DNA of 5,671 nucleotides from Candidatus Methylomirabilota bacterium (lineage in GTDB: Bacteria > Methylomirabilota > Methylomirabilia > Methylomirabilales > 2-02-FULL-66-22), in the NCBI GenBank assembly GCA_016208645.1, contig JACQXP010000463.1, positions 1 to 5,671 on the forward strand. Reading direction: 5' to 3'. This document shows, one piece after another, positions 1-5,247 of the stretch. Position numbers and translations under genes: made by a program. Below the pieces are notes generated by a model. That model saw only the letters and a list, made by a program, of their open reading frames with translations. It searched no databases and was not told where the DNA came from. Numbering within the stretch: the first letter of the stretch is position 1; each line of letters begins with the position of its first letter.

Positions 1-274
1 CCGGCTCCACCTCGAACCCTCGCTCCTCAAGCTCCAAGGCAAAGAGGGCCAGGTACTTGATCTTGGAGGGGGCCTCGATCACTCGCTCTGCCTGGGCGGC
101 AAACTCGACGTGCTCCGGCGCATGGACAGGAATGGCCTGAGGCGTTTTCAGGACCTCCTCGGCCGTTCTTCTCAGTTCCGGGTCGTCAGTTTCAACGACG
201 ATCAAGTGGATGTCAGCCTGCCAGCGGCCGTTCACCTGGGGCTGGCCCCGCCTCCGGATGATTCCCCTCTGCAA
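1..274 (-). CDS. Unrecognised protein, 5' part only (runs off left edge)
   Basis: I do not recognise the family. The minus-strand frame stays open from its start to the left edge (about 91 codons) and most codons end in G or C, as in the genes to the right. The product looks like a soluble alpha/beta protein: a basic, glutamine-rich start (MQRGIIRRRGQPQ), a hydrophobic strand (ADIHLIVVETDD), a helix (PELRRTAEEVLK), then a charged helical stretch (IKYLALFALELEERGFEVEP). There is no signal peptide or membrane segment. A TTG start at 274-272 is preferred because GGAGGG lies seven bases upstream. GTG at 289 and GTG at 235 are alternatives, and an in-frame TAG just beyond 289 limits the upstream end. 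It is divergent from the regulator at 448, so the two may share the intervening control region. It could be unrelated to oxalate metabolism. Confidence 0.5.
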   Translation of the reverse strand, partial: MQRGIIRRRGQPQVNGRWQADIHLIVVETDDPELRRTAEEVLKTPQAIPVHAPEHVEFAAQAERVIEAPSKIKYLALFALELEERGFEVEP

Positions 275-367
275 TGCGCAACCCTCCACAAGGCGAAGAT
301 TTTTCTATCCAGATAGCGTTCCCTACGGATCGAGGAGCCAAACAGGAGTGTGTCTATATTTTTTCTC

Positions 368-396
368 TTGACAACGGCAGGCGCCCTAGAGAAAAT
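368..396 (+). promoter_or_regulatory. Sigma70-like promoter of the regulator-oxidoreductase operon
   Basis: A perfect -35 box TTGACA (368-373) is followed after exactly 17 bases by GAAAAT (391-396), which matches four of six -10 consensus positions. Transcription would start near 403, inside the operator at 398-424, giving a short leader of about 45 bases before the ATG at 448. The boxes are visible; the start site is inferred. Confidence 0.6.
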
Positions 397-397
397 C

Positions 398-424
398 TGG
401 TCTGACCATTAGACCATCCGACCA
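398..424. promoter_or_regulatory. Probable FadR-type operator with repeated half-sites
   Basis: Bases 398-408 read TGGTCTGACCA, a palindrome around a central T that fits the FadR-subfamily consensus TNGTNNNACNA. The GACCA half-site then recurs at 412-416 and 420-424, so three copies sit exactly 8 bases apart. The element begins two bases after the -10 box and covers the expected transcription start, the usual place for a repressor. An element of the same layout stands before the second regulator at 5100-5126. Autoregulation by the product of the gene at 448 is inferred. Confidence 0.65.
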
Positions 425-447
425 ACAGACCTGGCCGAACATACCTG

Positions 448-1194
448 ATGACACTGAGAGCCGTCAAGAAGAAGAGGGTATACGAGGACATCGTCGGGCA
501 GATCCAGGAGCTGCTGGCCGACGGCGAGCTGAAGTCGAGGGATCAGCTCCCTCCGGAGCGAGAACTGTCCGAGAGGTTTCAGGTCAGCCGAACCTCAGTC
601 CGAGAAGCCATCCGGGCCCTGGAGTCCATGGGACTGGTGGAGAGCAGGTCGGGGGAGGGGACGTACGTCGCCGCGAGCGTGGAAGCCCTCCTGAGCCCCC
701 TGGCCTCCGCCCTCCGGCAGCAGAAGGACCCCATCCTCGAGGTGTTCGAAGCGCGGAAGATCCTCGAGCCCGAGATCGCGGCCCTGGCGGCCGAGCGGGC
801 CACGGCGAGACAGGTCCAACAGCTCGAGGCGATCTTGGAAAAGCAGGCCCGACAGATCGCGAATGGGGAGACGGGGGTGGAGGCGGATACCGCCTTTCAC
901 TCAACCCTGGCCCAGGCGGCAAGGAATAGGGTGTTCTTGAGACTCAATGCCGCCCTGGTGGACAGCCTCCGCGCGACCCGGGAGCGGTCCCTGCAGACCC
1001 AGGGCCGGCCCGCCCGGTCCCTGGCCGGCCATCAGAAGATCCTGCAGGCCATCCGGGCCAGGGACCCAGCCAAGGCCAGACAGGCCATGCTGGGGCACCT
1101 TGAAGCCATCGAGCACAACCTCTTGGAGCGACGGGTCAAGGAGAGGAGGGCAAACGCCAGAAGGGGGATCGAGAAGGTGTCCCGGGCGGGATGA
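448..1194 (+). CDS. FadR-family (GntR/FCD) transcriptional regulator
   Basis: A 248-residue cytoplasmic DNA-binding regulator, of usual length for the GntR/FadR subfamily. The N-terminal winged helix-turn-helix spans about residues 11-75, with the signature LPPERELSERFQVSR followed by VREAIRALESMGLVESR and the wing GEGTYV. The C-terminal FCD ligand domain spans about residues 96-230. D147, H151 (D-x3-H), H195 and H217 are spaced like the metal ligands of metal-binding FCD proteins, which often sense small carboxylates. The ATG at 448 is the only reasonable start: no ATG, GTG or TTG lies in frame between it and the TGA at 403, although no clear Shine-Dalgarno is visible. It lies 55 bases before the oxidoreductase operon on the same strand, so it probably controls that operon and itself through the site at 398-424. 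An oxalate-like ligand is inference. The Arg/Lys-rich tail (about 228-248) looks disordered. Confidence 0.92.
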   Translation: MTLRAVKKKRVYEDIVGQIQELLADGELKSRDQLPPERELSERFQVSRTSVREAIRALESMGLVESRSGEGTYVAASVEALLSPLASALRQQKDPILEVFEARKILEPEIAALAAERATARQVQQLEAILEKQARQIANGETGVEADTAFHSTLAQAARNRVFLRLNAALVDSLRATRERSLQTQGRPARSLAGHQKILQAIRARDPAKARQAMLGHLEAIEHNLLERRVKERRANARRGIEKVSRAG

Positions 1195-1234
1195 CCTCTC
1201 GGGGCGGGGAGGAATCTCACTCCAATTGACGACA

Positions 1235-1242
1235 AGGGGAGG
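1235..1242 (+). promoter_or_regulatory. Ribosome binding site fixing the gamma-delta start
   Basis: AGGGGAGG lies seven bases before the ATG at 1250. It decides the start: the same frame is open upstream to about 947, but that stretch overlaps the regulator gene and reads as a low-complexity proline/arginine-rich shadow. Confidence 0.75.
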
Positions 1243-1249
1243 CGCGAGC

Positions 1250-2419
1250 ATGACTGGTTCGGTGGAGGTCGTGTACCGCGGGATTTTCCAGAAACACCTC
1301 GGGCAGCGCATCACCCGCGGCATCGTCCTGGCCGCCTGGAAGGAAGGCAAGGTCGGGATTTCCTTCGGCCGCTATGGGGACTCTCCGGAGCGGAACGGGA
1401 TCCCGGCCAAGAGTTTCGCGGTCGTGGCGGACAACGAGGAGGAGTTGCAGGCCTATCTTTCCCGGTACGAGCCGAGCAACAACGACGTGACGGTCGCCGT
1501 GGACGACACCCTCTGCAAGGGGGTAGAGTCCTGGGCCTGGTATGGGCTCCAACCCATCAATAAACTGACCCGGGCGGGCGGGACGGTCCTGGTTACCTCC
1601 ATCCAAACACCTGAGGAACTGTTGAAGGATTGCCACCGCAAGAATGCCGAGTGGAACCTTGCGGTCCTGAAGGGGACTGCCAGTTTCTCAGGCCTGTGGG
1701 TCTACAAGGAAGACCACACCGATGTCCGGGTGCTGGGCGCGATCGCCAAGGTAGCCCCTCACGTGGTCAAGATCGAATCGGTGGAGGCGGCCATCCGAGG
1801 GGAATGGGGGGACGAGTTAAAGGTCGGTTCGGCTCGGAAGGCCTACGAGCGGGTCGAGATCCGGACGGTGCGACCGGAGGAAGGGAACCCGGAGAAACCC
1901 TACGAGTTCCAACTCCCCAAGTGGTGGGAGATGAAGGAGGCCCTGGTCATTCCTGGCATCCCCGTCCGGCAGGAAGTGCGGGGCTGGGATGGAGGATATC
2001 GCCCGGGTCGGAATCCCACCTTCAAGAAGTTTGCCACCCGGACCATGAGGCCCGTGGTGGACTTTGAGATTTGCACGAAGTGCACCATCTGCTGGCTGCA
2101 GTGTCCCGATTCCTGCTTCGACGTTACTCCCACCGGTCACTATGACGCCAACATGGAGGCCTGTTGTGGGTGCGGCGTCTGCGAGGCGGTCTGTCCAGTG
2201 AAAGACTGCATCACCATGGTGAACGAGCGGGCGTTCGAGGACAACGCCAGCCAGTTCGAGGCCTATCAGAAGGACGAAGCGGCCTACAAGGCCTGGCTGA
2301 GGGAGAAGATCCAGGACAAGGTGGTGACCTCTCGCTCCCACGGGTTCCGTTACCGCGGGCAGTACCAGGAAGAACTGGCCCAGATGGCGGCCGAGGGCGA
2401 AGGTCCCGGGGGGTCGTAG
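1250..2419 (+). CDS. Oxalate oxidoreductase-type gamma-delta fusion subunit, two 4Fe-4S clusters
   Basis: A 389-residue subunit of the 2-oxoacid:ferredoxin oxidoreductase superfamily that joins two units separate in many four-subunit enzymes. Residues about 1-200 are the gamma (domain III-like) part. It opens VEVVYRGIFQ and has the family-like stretch LAAWKEGKVGISFGRYGDS followed by ERNGIPAKSF. The glycine-rich loop GRGGQG usual near the start of gamma is missing. Residues about 265-325 are a 2x[4Fe-4S] ferredoxin (delta): C275, C278, C281, C285 and C305, C308, C311, C315, both CxxCxxCxxxCP. These clusters would carry electrons from the beta-subunit cluster to soluble ferredoxin. A charged, probably helical tail of about 60 residues follows. 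The gene order gamma-delta, alpha, beta is, as I recall, that of Moorella oxalate oxidoreductase, which also has fused gamma-delta. The substrate call rests on the alpha subunit. Confidence 0.88.
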   Translation: MTGSVEVVYRGIFQKHLGQRITRGIVLAAWKEGKVGISFGRYGDSPERNGIPAKSFAVVADNEEELQAYLSRYEPSNNDVTVAVDDTLCKGVESWAWYGLQPINKLTRAGGTVLVTSIQTPEELLKDCHRKNAEWNLAVLKGTASFSGLWVYKEDHTDVRVLGAIAKVAPHVVKIESVEAAIRGEWGDELKVGSARKAYERVEIRTVRPEEGNPEKPYEFQLPKWWEMKEALVIPGIPVRQEVRGWDGGYRPGRNPTFKKFATRTMRPVVDFEICTKCTICWLQCPDSCFDVTPTGHYDANMEACCGCGVCEAVCPVKDCITMVNERAFEDNASQFEAYQKDEAAYKAWLREKIQDKVVTSRSHGFRYRGQYQEELAQMAAEGEGPGGS

Positions 2420-2433
2420 GCCCCGAGAGGGGC
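2420..2433 (+). other. Small GC hairpin with GAGA tetraloop after the gamma-delta stop
   Basis: GCCCC (2420-2424) pairs with GGGGC (2429-2433) around a GAGA loop, a GNRA-type tetraloop, starting at the base after the TAG. No T-run follows and alpha lies 28 bases downstream, so it is not a terminator. It could influence mRNA stability or subunit ratio, or be chance in GC-rich DNA. Confidence 0.35.
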
Positions 2434-2449
2434 TCTCCCTGATCCCAAT

Positions 2450-2457
2450 GGAGGTGA
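2450..2457 (+). promoter_or_regulatory. Strong ribosome binding site of the alpha gene
   Basis: GGAGGTGA is an eight-base match to the 16S anti-Shine-Dalgarno complement. The GGAGG core ends seven bases before the ATG at 2462. It fixes the alpha start and implies strong independent initiation, despite a 42-base gap after gamma-delta. Confidence 0.8.
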
Positions 2458-2461
2458 CGAC

Positions 2462-3697
2462 ATGAGCGTAGCGACCACAGAGGCGCCGGTGCCGGCAACG
2501 GCGGCCGACAAAGAGATGCTGATCAGCGGATGCGCGGCCATCGCCCAGGCCCTGCGCCTGGCGGACCTTGACGTGGTGACCGCCTATCCCATCCGCCCCT
2601 ACGACACGGTGATGCAGGCGGTGGCCAAGCTGATCGCCAACGGGGAGCTGGATGCCGAATACATCGTGGCCTCCAGCGAGCACGACCAGTTCGAGATCGT
2701 GAAGCATGCCTCCGCGGTGGGTGCCCGAGTCTTCTGCGGGTCCAGCGGCGTAGGATGGATGTATGCCATGGAGGCCATTGCCGTCACCCCCGCGCTGCGG
2801 CTTCCCATGCTCGCCCTGGTGGGGAACCGGGCCCTCGACGACCCGGGCGCCTTCGGCTGCGAGCACAACGACGCTCTCTGCGTCCGGGACCTGGGGTGGA
2901 TGCTCACCTGGGTGGATCATGCCCAGGAGGCGCTGGATACCGCCCTCATCGCCTACCGGGTGGCCGAGGACCCGCGGATCTTCCTGCCCTGCGCCATCGG
3001 GGCGGATGGGGCATTCCTGACCCACTCGGAAGCCCTGGTGAAGGTCCCCAGCAAGGAGAAGGTGGACCGGTTCCTTCCCAAGTACAACAGGAGGGACAAG
3101 CAGCTCCACCCGGATAACCCGATCACCGTCGCCCCTCAGGTCAACGAGGACTGGGTCATGGAGATCCGGAAGCAGAACGACGAGGCCATGCGCCGGGCGC
3201 GGGGGGTGATCCAGGAAGCCTATGCGGATTTCCACCGGATCTTCGGCCGCCAGGGAGGCAACCCCTTCGTCGAGGAGTACATGACCGATGACGCTGACGT
3301 GATCCTCTTCGGCCAGGGAACCCTCTCCATGCCGGTGAAGGTCGGCGTCCGGAAGCTCCGCGAGCAGGGCCATAAGGTCGGATTCGTACGCCTGAAATGG
3401 TTCCGGCCCTTCCCGACTCCGGAGATTCAGGATGTCCTGCGGCGGGCCAAGGCGGTGGGCGTCATTGACCGGGACTACTCCTTCGGGTCCCCCAACTATG
3501 GGGCGGTGCTGTATAACGAGGTCCGCTCCGCCCTGTATGACCTGGAGGAGCGGCCCCGGGTGATCAGCTTTATCTGCGGCCTGGGCGGTCGCGAGGTAAC
3601 CCTGGACAGCGTAACCGAGATGAGTGAGATCCTTCTCAAGACGGCGCAGACGGGAAGGGTTGAACAGCCCACTTACTGGATTGGCGTGCGGGGGTGA
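2462..3697 (+). CDS. Oxalate oxidoreductase-type alpha subunit
   Basis: A 411-residue alpha subunit of a 2-oxoacid:ferredoxin oxidoreductase that, with beta, forms the thiamine-diphosphate active site. Residues about 17-250 are the PYR-like domain I, with E73 (in SSEHDQ) at the position of the glutamate that activates the cofactor. Residues about 272-395 are domain II (DADVILFGQGTLSM through the terminal GGREVTLDS). The substrate motif is Y42-P-I-R45-P, not the YPITP of pyruvate and 2-oxoglutarate enzymes. R123 and D126 in NRALDDPGAFG lie where I recall Arg109 and Asp112 of Moorella oxalate oxidoreductase, whose Arg31 matches R45; the offset is a constant 14. Two arginines suit a dianionic oxalate. 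The expected reaction is oxalate + 2 oxidised ferredoxin -> 2 CO2 + 2 reduced ferredoxin, without CoA. The first about 16 residues are an extra, probably flexible, Ala/Thr-rich leader. The main alternative is a related enzyme for another small dicarboxylate. Confidence 0.87.
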   Translation: MSVATTEAPVPATAADKEMLISGCAAIAQALRLADLDVVTAYPIRPYDTVMQAVAKLIANGELDAEYIVASSEHDQFEIVKHASAVGARVFCGSSGVGWMYAMEAIAVTPALRLPMLALVGNRALDDPGAFGCEHNDALCVRDLGWMLTWVDHAQEALDTALIAYRVAEDPRIFLPCAIGADGAFLTHSEALVKVPSKEKVDRFLPKYNRRDKQLHPDNPITVAPQVNEDWVMEIRKQNDEAMRRARGVIQEAYADFHRIFGRQGGNPFVEEYMTDDADVILFGQGTLSMPVKVGVRKLREQGHKVGFVRLKWFRPFPTPEIQDVLRRAKAVGVIDRDYSFGSPNYGAVLYNEVRSALYDLEERPRVISFICGLGGREVTLDSVTEMSEILLKTAQTGRVEQPTYWIGVRG

Positions 3698-3698
3698 T
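3690..3698 (+). promoter_or_regulatory. Ribosome binding site overlapping the alpha stop, deciding the beta start
   Basis: GGGGGTGAT differs in one base from GGAGGTGAT, the extended anti-Shine-Dalgarno complement, and contains the alpha stop TGA (3695-3697). The start codons GTG 3694, ATG 3697, ATG 3700 and ATG 3703 follow in frame. The last leaves eight bases after the G-core and is favoured. The overlap points to translational coupling of alpha and beta. Confidence 0.65.
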
Positions 3699-3702
3699 GA
3701 TG

Positions 3703-4755
3703 ATGACGACAGCGCTTACCGTGCTACCGACGCAGGATCTGCAGCCGTTCAAGGGCGTCAAGAAGGTCAGGATCGAGGAATACTTCACCTCGGGGCACCG
3801 GACCTGCCAGGGGTGCGAATCAGCCCTGGTGATGAAGCTCATGGCCAAAGCCGCCGGCCCCCGGACTATCATCCTGGGTTCGACCGGGTGCATGTACGTG
3901 GCCAACACCACGTACTATTCCACCTCGTGGGTGGTGCCCTGGATGCACACCCAGCTCGGCGCCTCCGGCTCGGCGGCCGTAGGAACCGCGGCCGGCCTGA
4001 AGGTCCTCATGCGCAAGCAGCGGATCAAGGAAGAGCCGATCAACGTCATCGCATTCTGCGGCGACGGGGGCGGGGCCGACATGGGACTCTCCTCCATCTC
4101 GGCGGCCCTGACCTATCCCGAATACAACTTCCTGATCCTGATGTACGACAACGAATCCTACGCCAACACCGACATCCAGCTCTCCAGCATGACCCCCTAC
4201 GGGGCCAACACCACCTTCTCCCCTCCGGGGAAGGCCCGGCGGATTTTGCACAAACGGTGGAAGAAGAATGTCGCCTGCATGCTGGCGGCCGGGCACCCGG
4301 AATGCCGGTATGTGGCCACGGTGGATGCCTCCTATCCCTTGGAGATGATGAACCGGGTGCGGAAGGCCCTCTCCATCGGCGGCCCCACCTTCATCCACTC
4401 CCTGGACCCCTGCCCCAAGGGGTGGGACTATGACCCGATGCAATCCCATGAGCTCGGGGAGCTGGCGGTGGAGACCGGGGTCTGGCCCCTGTTCGAGGTG
4501 GAAAACGGGATCCTGAAATTCTATGGCAAGTCCAAGGCCATCGCCCAGGGGCGCAAGCGGAAGCCGGTTCGGGAGTATCTCCTGCGGCAGGGGCGGTTCG
4601 CCCACTTCACCGAGGAGGACCTCGACTACTTCCAGAAGAAGATCGACGGGATGTGGGAGCGATGGCTCCTTCCCGGCATTGCCCCCTTCCGCCTAGCCGA
4701 CGATATCAAGAAGGCCCTGGCCAAGTCGGAGGCCGAGCTGGAGGCCACCAGCTAG
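3703..4755 (+). CDS. Oxalate oxidoreductase-type beta subunit (ThDP and 4Fe-4S)
   Basis: A 350-residue catalytic beta subunit (numbered from ATG 3703). It binds thiamine diphosphate and Mg through G120-D121-G122 (GDGGGADMGLSS) and the downstream loop YDNESYANT (148-156), the family version of the GDG...N motif. C35 and C38 (CQGC), C63 (STGCMYV) and C237 (DPCPKGW) fit the ligands of the proximal 4Fe-4S cluster; the 25-residue gap from C38 to C63 matches the spacing I recall in Desulfovibrio africanus pyruvate:ferredoxin oxidoreductase. The protein carries decarboxylation electrons to the delta clusters of the gamma-delta subunit. The C-terminal about 80 residues (from FEVENGILKFY) are the usual beta tail, ending in a Glu/Ala-rich helix. 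Starts at 3694, 3697 or 3700 would add one to three methionines. It is the last gene of the operon, with a hairpin and terminator downstream. The family is certain; oxalate specificity comes from alpha. Confidence 0.88.
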   Translation: MTTALTVLPTQDLQPFKGVKKVRIEEYFTSGHRTCQGCESALVMKLMAKAAGPRTIILGSTGCMYVANTTYYSTSWVVPWMHTQLGASGSAAVGTAAGLKVLMRKQRIKEEPINVIAFCGDGGGADMGLSSISAALTYPEYNFLILMYDNESYANTDIQLSSMTPYGANTTFSPPGKARRILHKRWKKNVACMLAAGHPECRYVATVDASYPLEMMNRVRKALSIGGPTFIHSLDPCPKGWDYDPMQSHELGELAVETGVWPLFEVENGILKFYGKSKAIAQGRKRKPVREYLLRQGRFAHFTEEDLDYFQKKIDGMWERWLLPGIAPFRLADDIKKALAKSEAELEATS

Positions 4756-4770
4756 AGATCACACGTGAAG

Positions 4771-4799
4771 TCCAGGGCCGCCCAAGGGGGTGGCCTGGA
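4771..4799 (+). other. Hairpin 15 bases after the beta stop
   Basis: TCCAGG...CC.CCC (4771-4783) pairs with GGG.GG.CCTGGA (4788-4799), with one bulged G, one G-T pair and the loop AAGG. No T-run follows, so it is not itself an intrinsic terminator. It may protect the operon transcript from 3' exonucleases. Confidence 0.45.
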
Positions 4800-4886
4800 G
4801 TTCCCCTTGCTCCCATAGGGCTGAAATCTCTGGGGACCAAGATGGAGCTTGACCTGGACAAGGATAGAATTCCTCTTTCCAACCGC

Positions 4887-4925
4887 GACGCCGTTCAACC
4901 GAAAAGTTGAGCGGCGTCTTTGTTT
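4887..4925 (+). terminator. Rho-independent terminator of the oxidoreductase operon
   Basis: A 13-base-pair stem (4887-4899 with 4906-4918) begins GACGCCG and ends CGGCGTC, with one T-G wobble. It encloses the six-base loop CGAAAA and is followed by TTTGTTT (4919-4925). It stands 131 bases after the beta stop and separates the operon from the second regulator. The T-rich tail is on the plus side only, so it acts for plus-strand transcripts. Confidence 0.88.
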
Positions 4926-5063
4926 CGCCATCAGGAATCTCTGCACTGTCTTGATGGCCACGCCCCCAGCCAGACTGTCCGGTCCGAGTGAGAATAGTCA
5001 GTGTGTGATGATTCGGACTGTCCCGATCTTGTAAGTGTCTGTAAGTCCATGCAAAATAAGCTC

Positions 5064-5098
5064 TTGACGCCGCCCGCCGTGGGTGCGACCTTATAGAT
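5064..5098 (+). promoter_or_regulatory. Tentative promoter of the second regulator
   Basis: TTGACG (5064-5069) and TATAGAT (5092-5098) resemble -35 and -10 boxes, but the gap is 22 bases, longer than the usual 16-18. The -10-like element ends two bases before the operator-like site. The first promoter has the same arrangement, which supports the -10 more than the -35. Activator-dependent initiation is possible. Confidence 0.3.
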
Positions 5099-5099
5099 G

Positions 5100-5126
5100 T
5101 GGTCAGGCCACCGGACCATCCGGCCT
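5100..5126. promoter_or_regulatory. Operator-like element matching the one before the first regulator
   Basis: TGGTC (5100-5104), GGCCA (5106-5110), GGACCATCCGG (5113-5123) and GGCC (5122-5125) align without gaps to 398-424. About 20 of 27 bases are identical, including the nine-base GACCATCCG. The half-site order and 8-base period are kept, though the first palindrome is less perfect (GGCCA for GACCA). It is probably bound by the product of the gene at 5248, by the first regulator, or by both. Confidence 0.6.
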
Positions 5127-5154
5127 GTTCCACGAAGCCTTCCGGATCGTTTTG

Positions 5155-5186
5155 CCCCGCAGGGGGCCGTCGCCTCTGGCGGCGGC
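5155..5186 (+). other. Paired GC hairpins in the leader of the second regulator
   Basis: CCCC-GCA-GGGG (5155-5165) directly adjoins a nine-base-pair stem, GCCGTCGCC (5166-5174) with GGCGGCGGC (5178-5186), loop TCT and one T-G pair. No T-run follows. They lie about halfway along a leader of roughly 145 bases and leave the ribosome binding site at 5233-5241 free. Any role is inferred. Confidence 0.35.
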
Positions 5187-5247
5187 GTATCCTGAGTGTC
5201 CCTTCCGATTCGCATTGCACGCGATAGCGAGTGAGGAAGGACCCCGC

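Larger units (their letters stand above)
4756..5247. other. Non-coding gap between the operon and the second regulator
   Basis: A 492-base stretch without a convincing gene. It holds a hairpin just after the beta stop (4771-4799), an intrinsic terminator (4887-4925), a featureless part (about 4926-5060), and the control region and long leader of the second regulator (5064-5247). The frames open here on either strand have arginine- and proline-rich products resembling no protein and no suitable ribosome binding site. No tRNA, insertion sequence or CRISPR repeat is visible. Confidence 0.7.

Noticed and set aside
110..316. Plus-strand frame near the left edge
   Set aside because: The opposite strand gives a far more protein-like product with a plausible start and ribosome binding site, so this is read as its shadow.
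1226..1231. TTGACG as a -35 box of a promoter internal to the operon
   Set aside because: It lies only 18 bases before the gamma-delta start, so a -10 and transcription start would fall inside the coding region.
947..1249. Upstream extension of the gamma-delta reading frame
   Set aside because: It overlaps the regulator gene in another frame and encodes Pro/Arg/Gly-rich low-complexity sequence. The ATG at 1250 has a strong ribosome binding site and begins where the gamma fold begins.
1817..3373. Long minus-strand open frame of 518 codons
   Set aside because: It is antisense to gamma-delta and alpha, His/Gly/Pro-rich with no recognisable fold; a by-product of high GC content opposite real genes.
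3624..4433. Plus-strand frame of about 269 codons across the alpha-beta junction
   Set aside because: It is an out-of-frame shadow of beta, rich in Arg, Gly and His, while the beta frame carries complete cofactor and cluster motifs.
3820..4605. Minus-strand open frame of 261 codons
   Set aside because: It is antisense to beta with composition typical of a GC-rich shadow; no motif and no ribosome binding site stand out.
2462..4755. Assignment as pyruvate or 2-oxoglutarate:ferredoxin oxidoreductase
   Set aside because: The YPITP threonine is replaced by arginine, and R123 and D126 fit the oxalate-type site. Family membership is shared, but the substrate motif points elsewhere.
4973..5023. Direct repeat GACTGTCC (4973 and 5016) and inverted pair GTCCGA/TCGGAC (4982, 5013)
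   Set aside because: They are short, separated by unstructured sequence and tied to no promoter or gene; chance is likely at this length.
4759..5220. Minus-strand frame of 153 codons in the non-coding gap
   Set aside because: It runs across the terminator and the operator element, its product is Arg-rich without a recognisable fold, and no convincing ribosome binding site is present.
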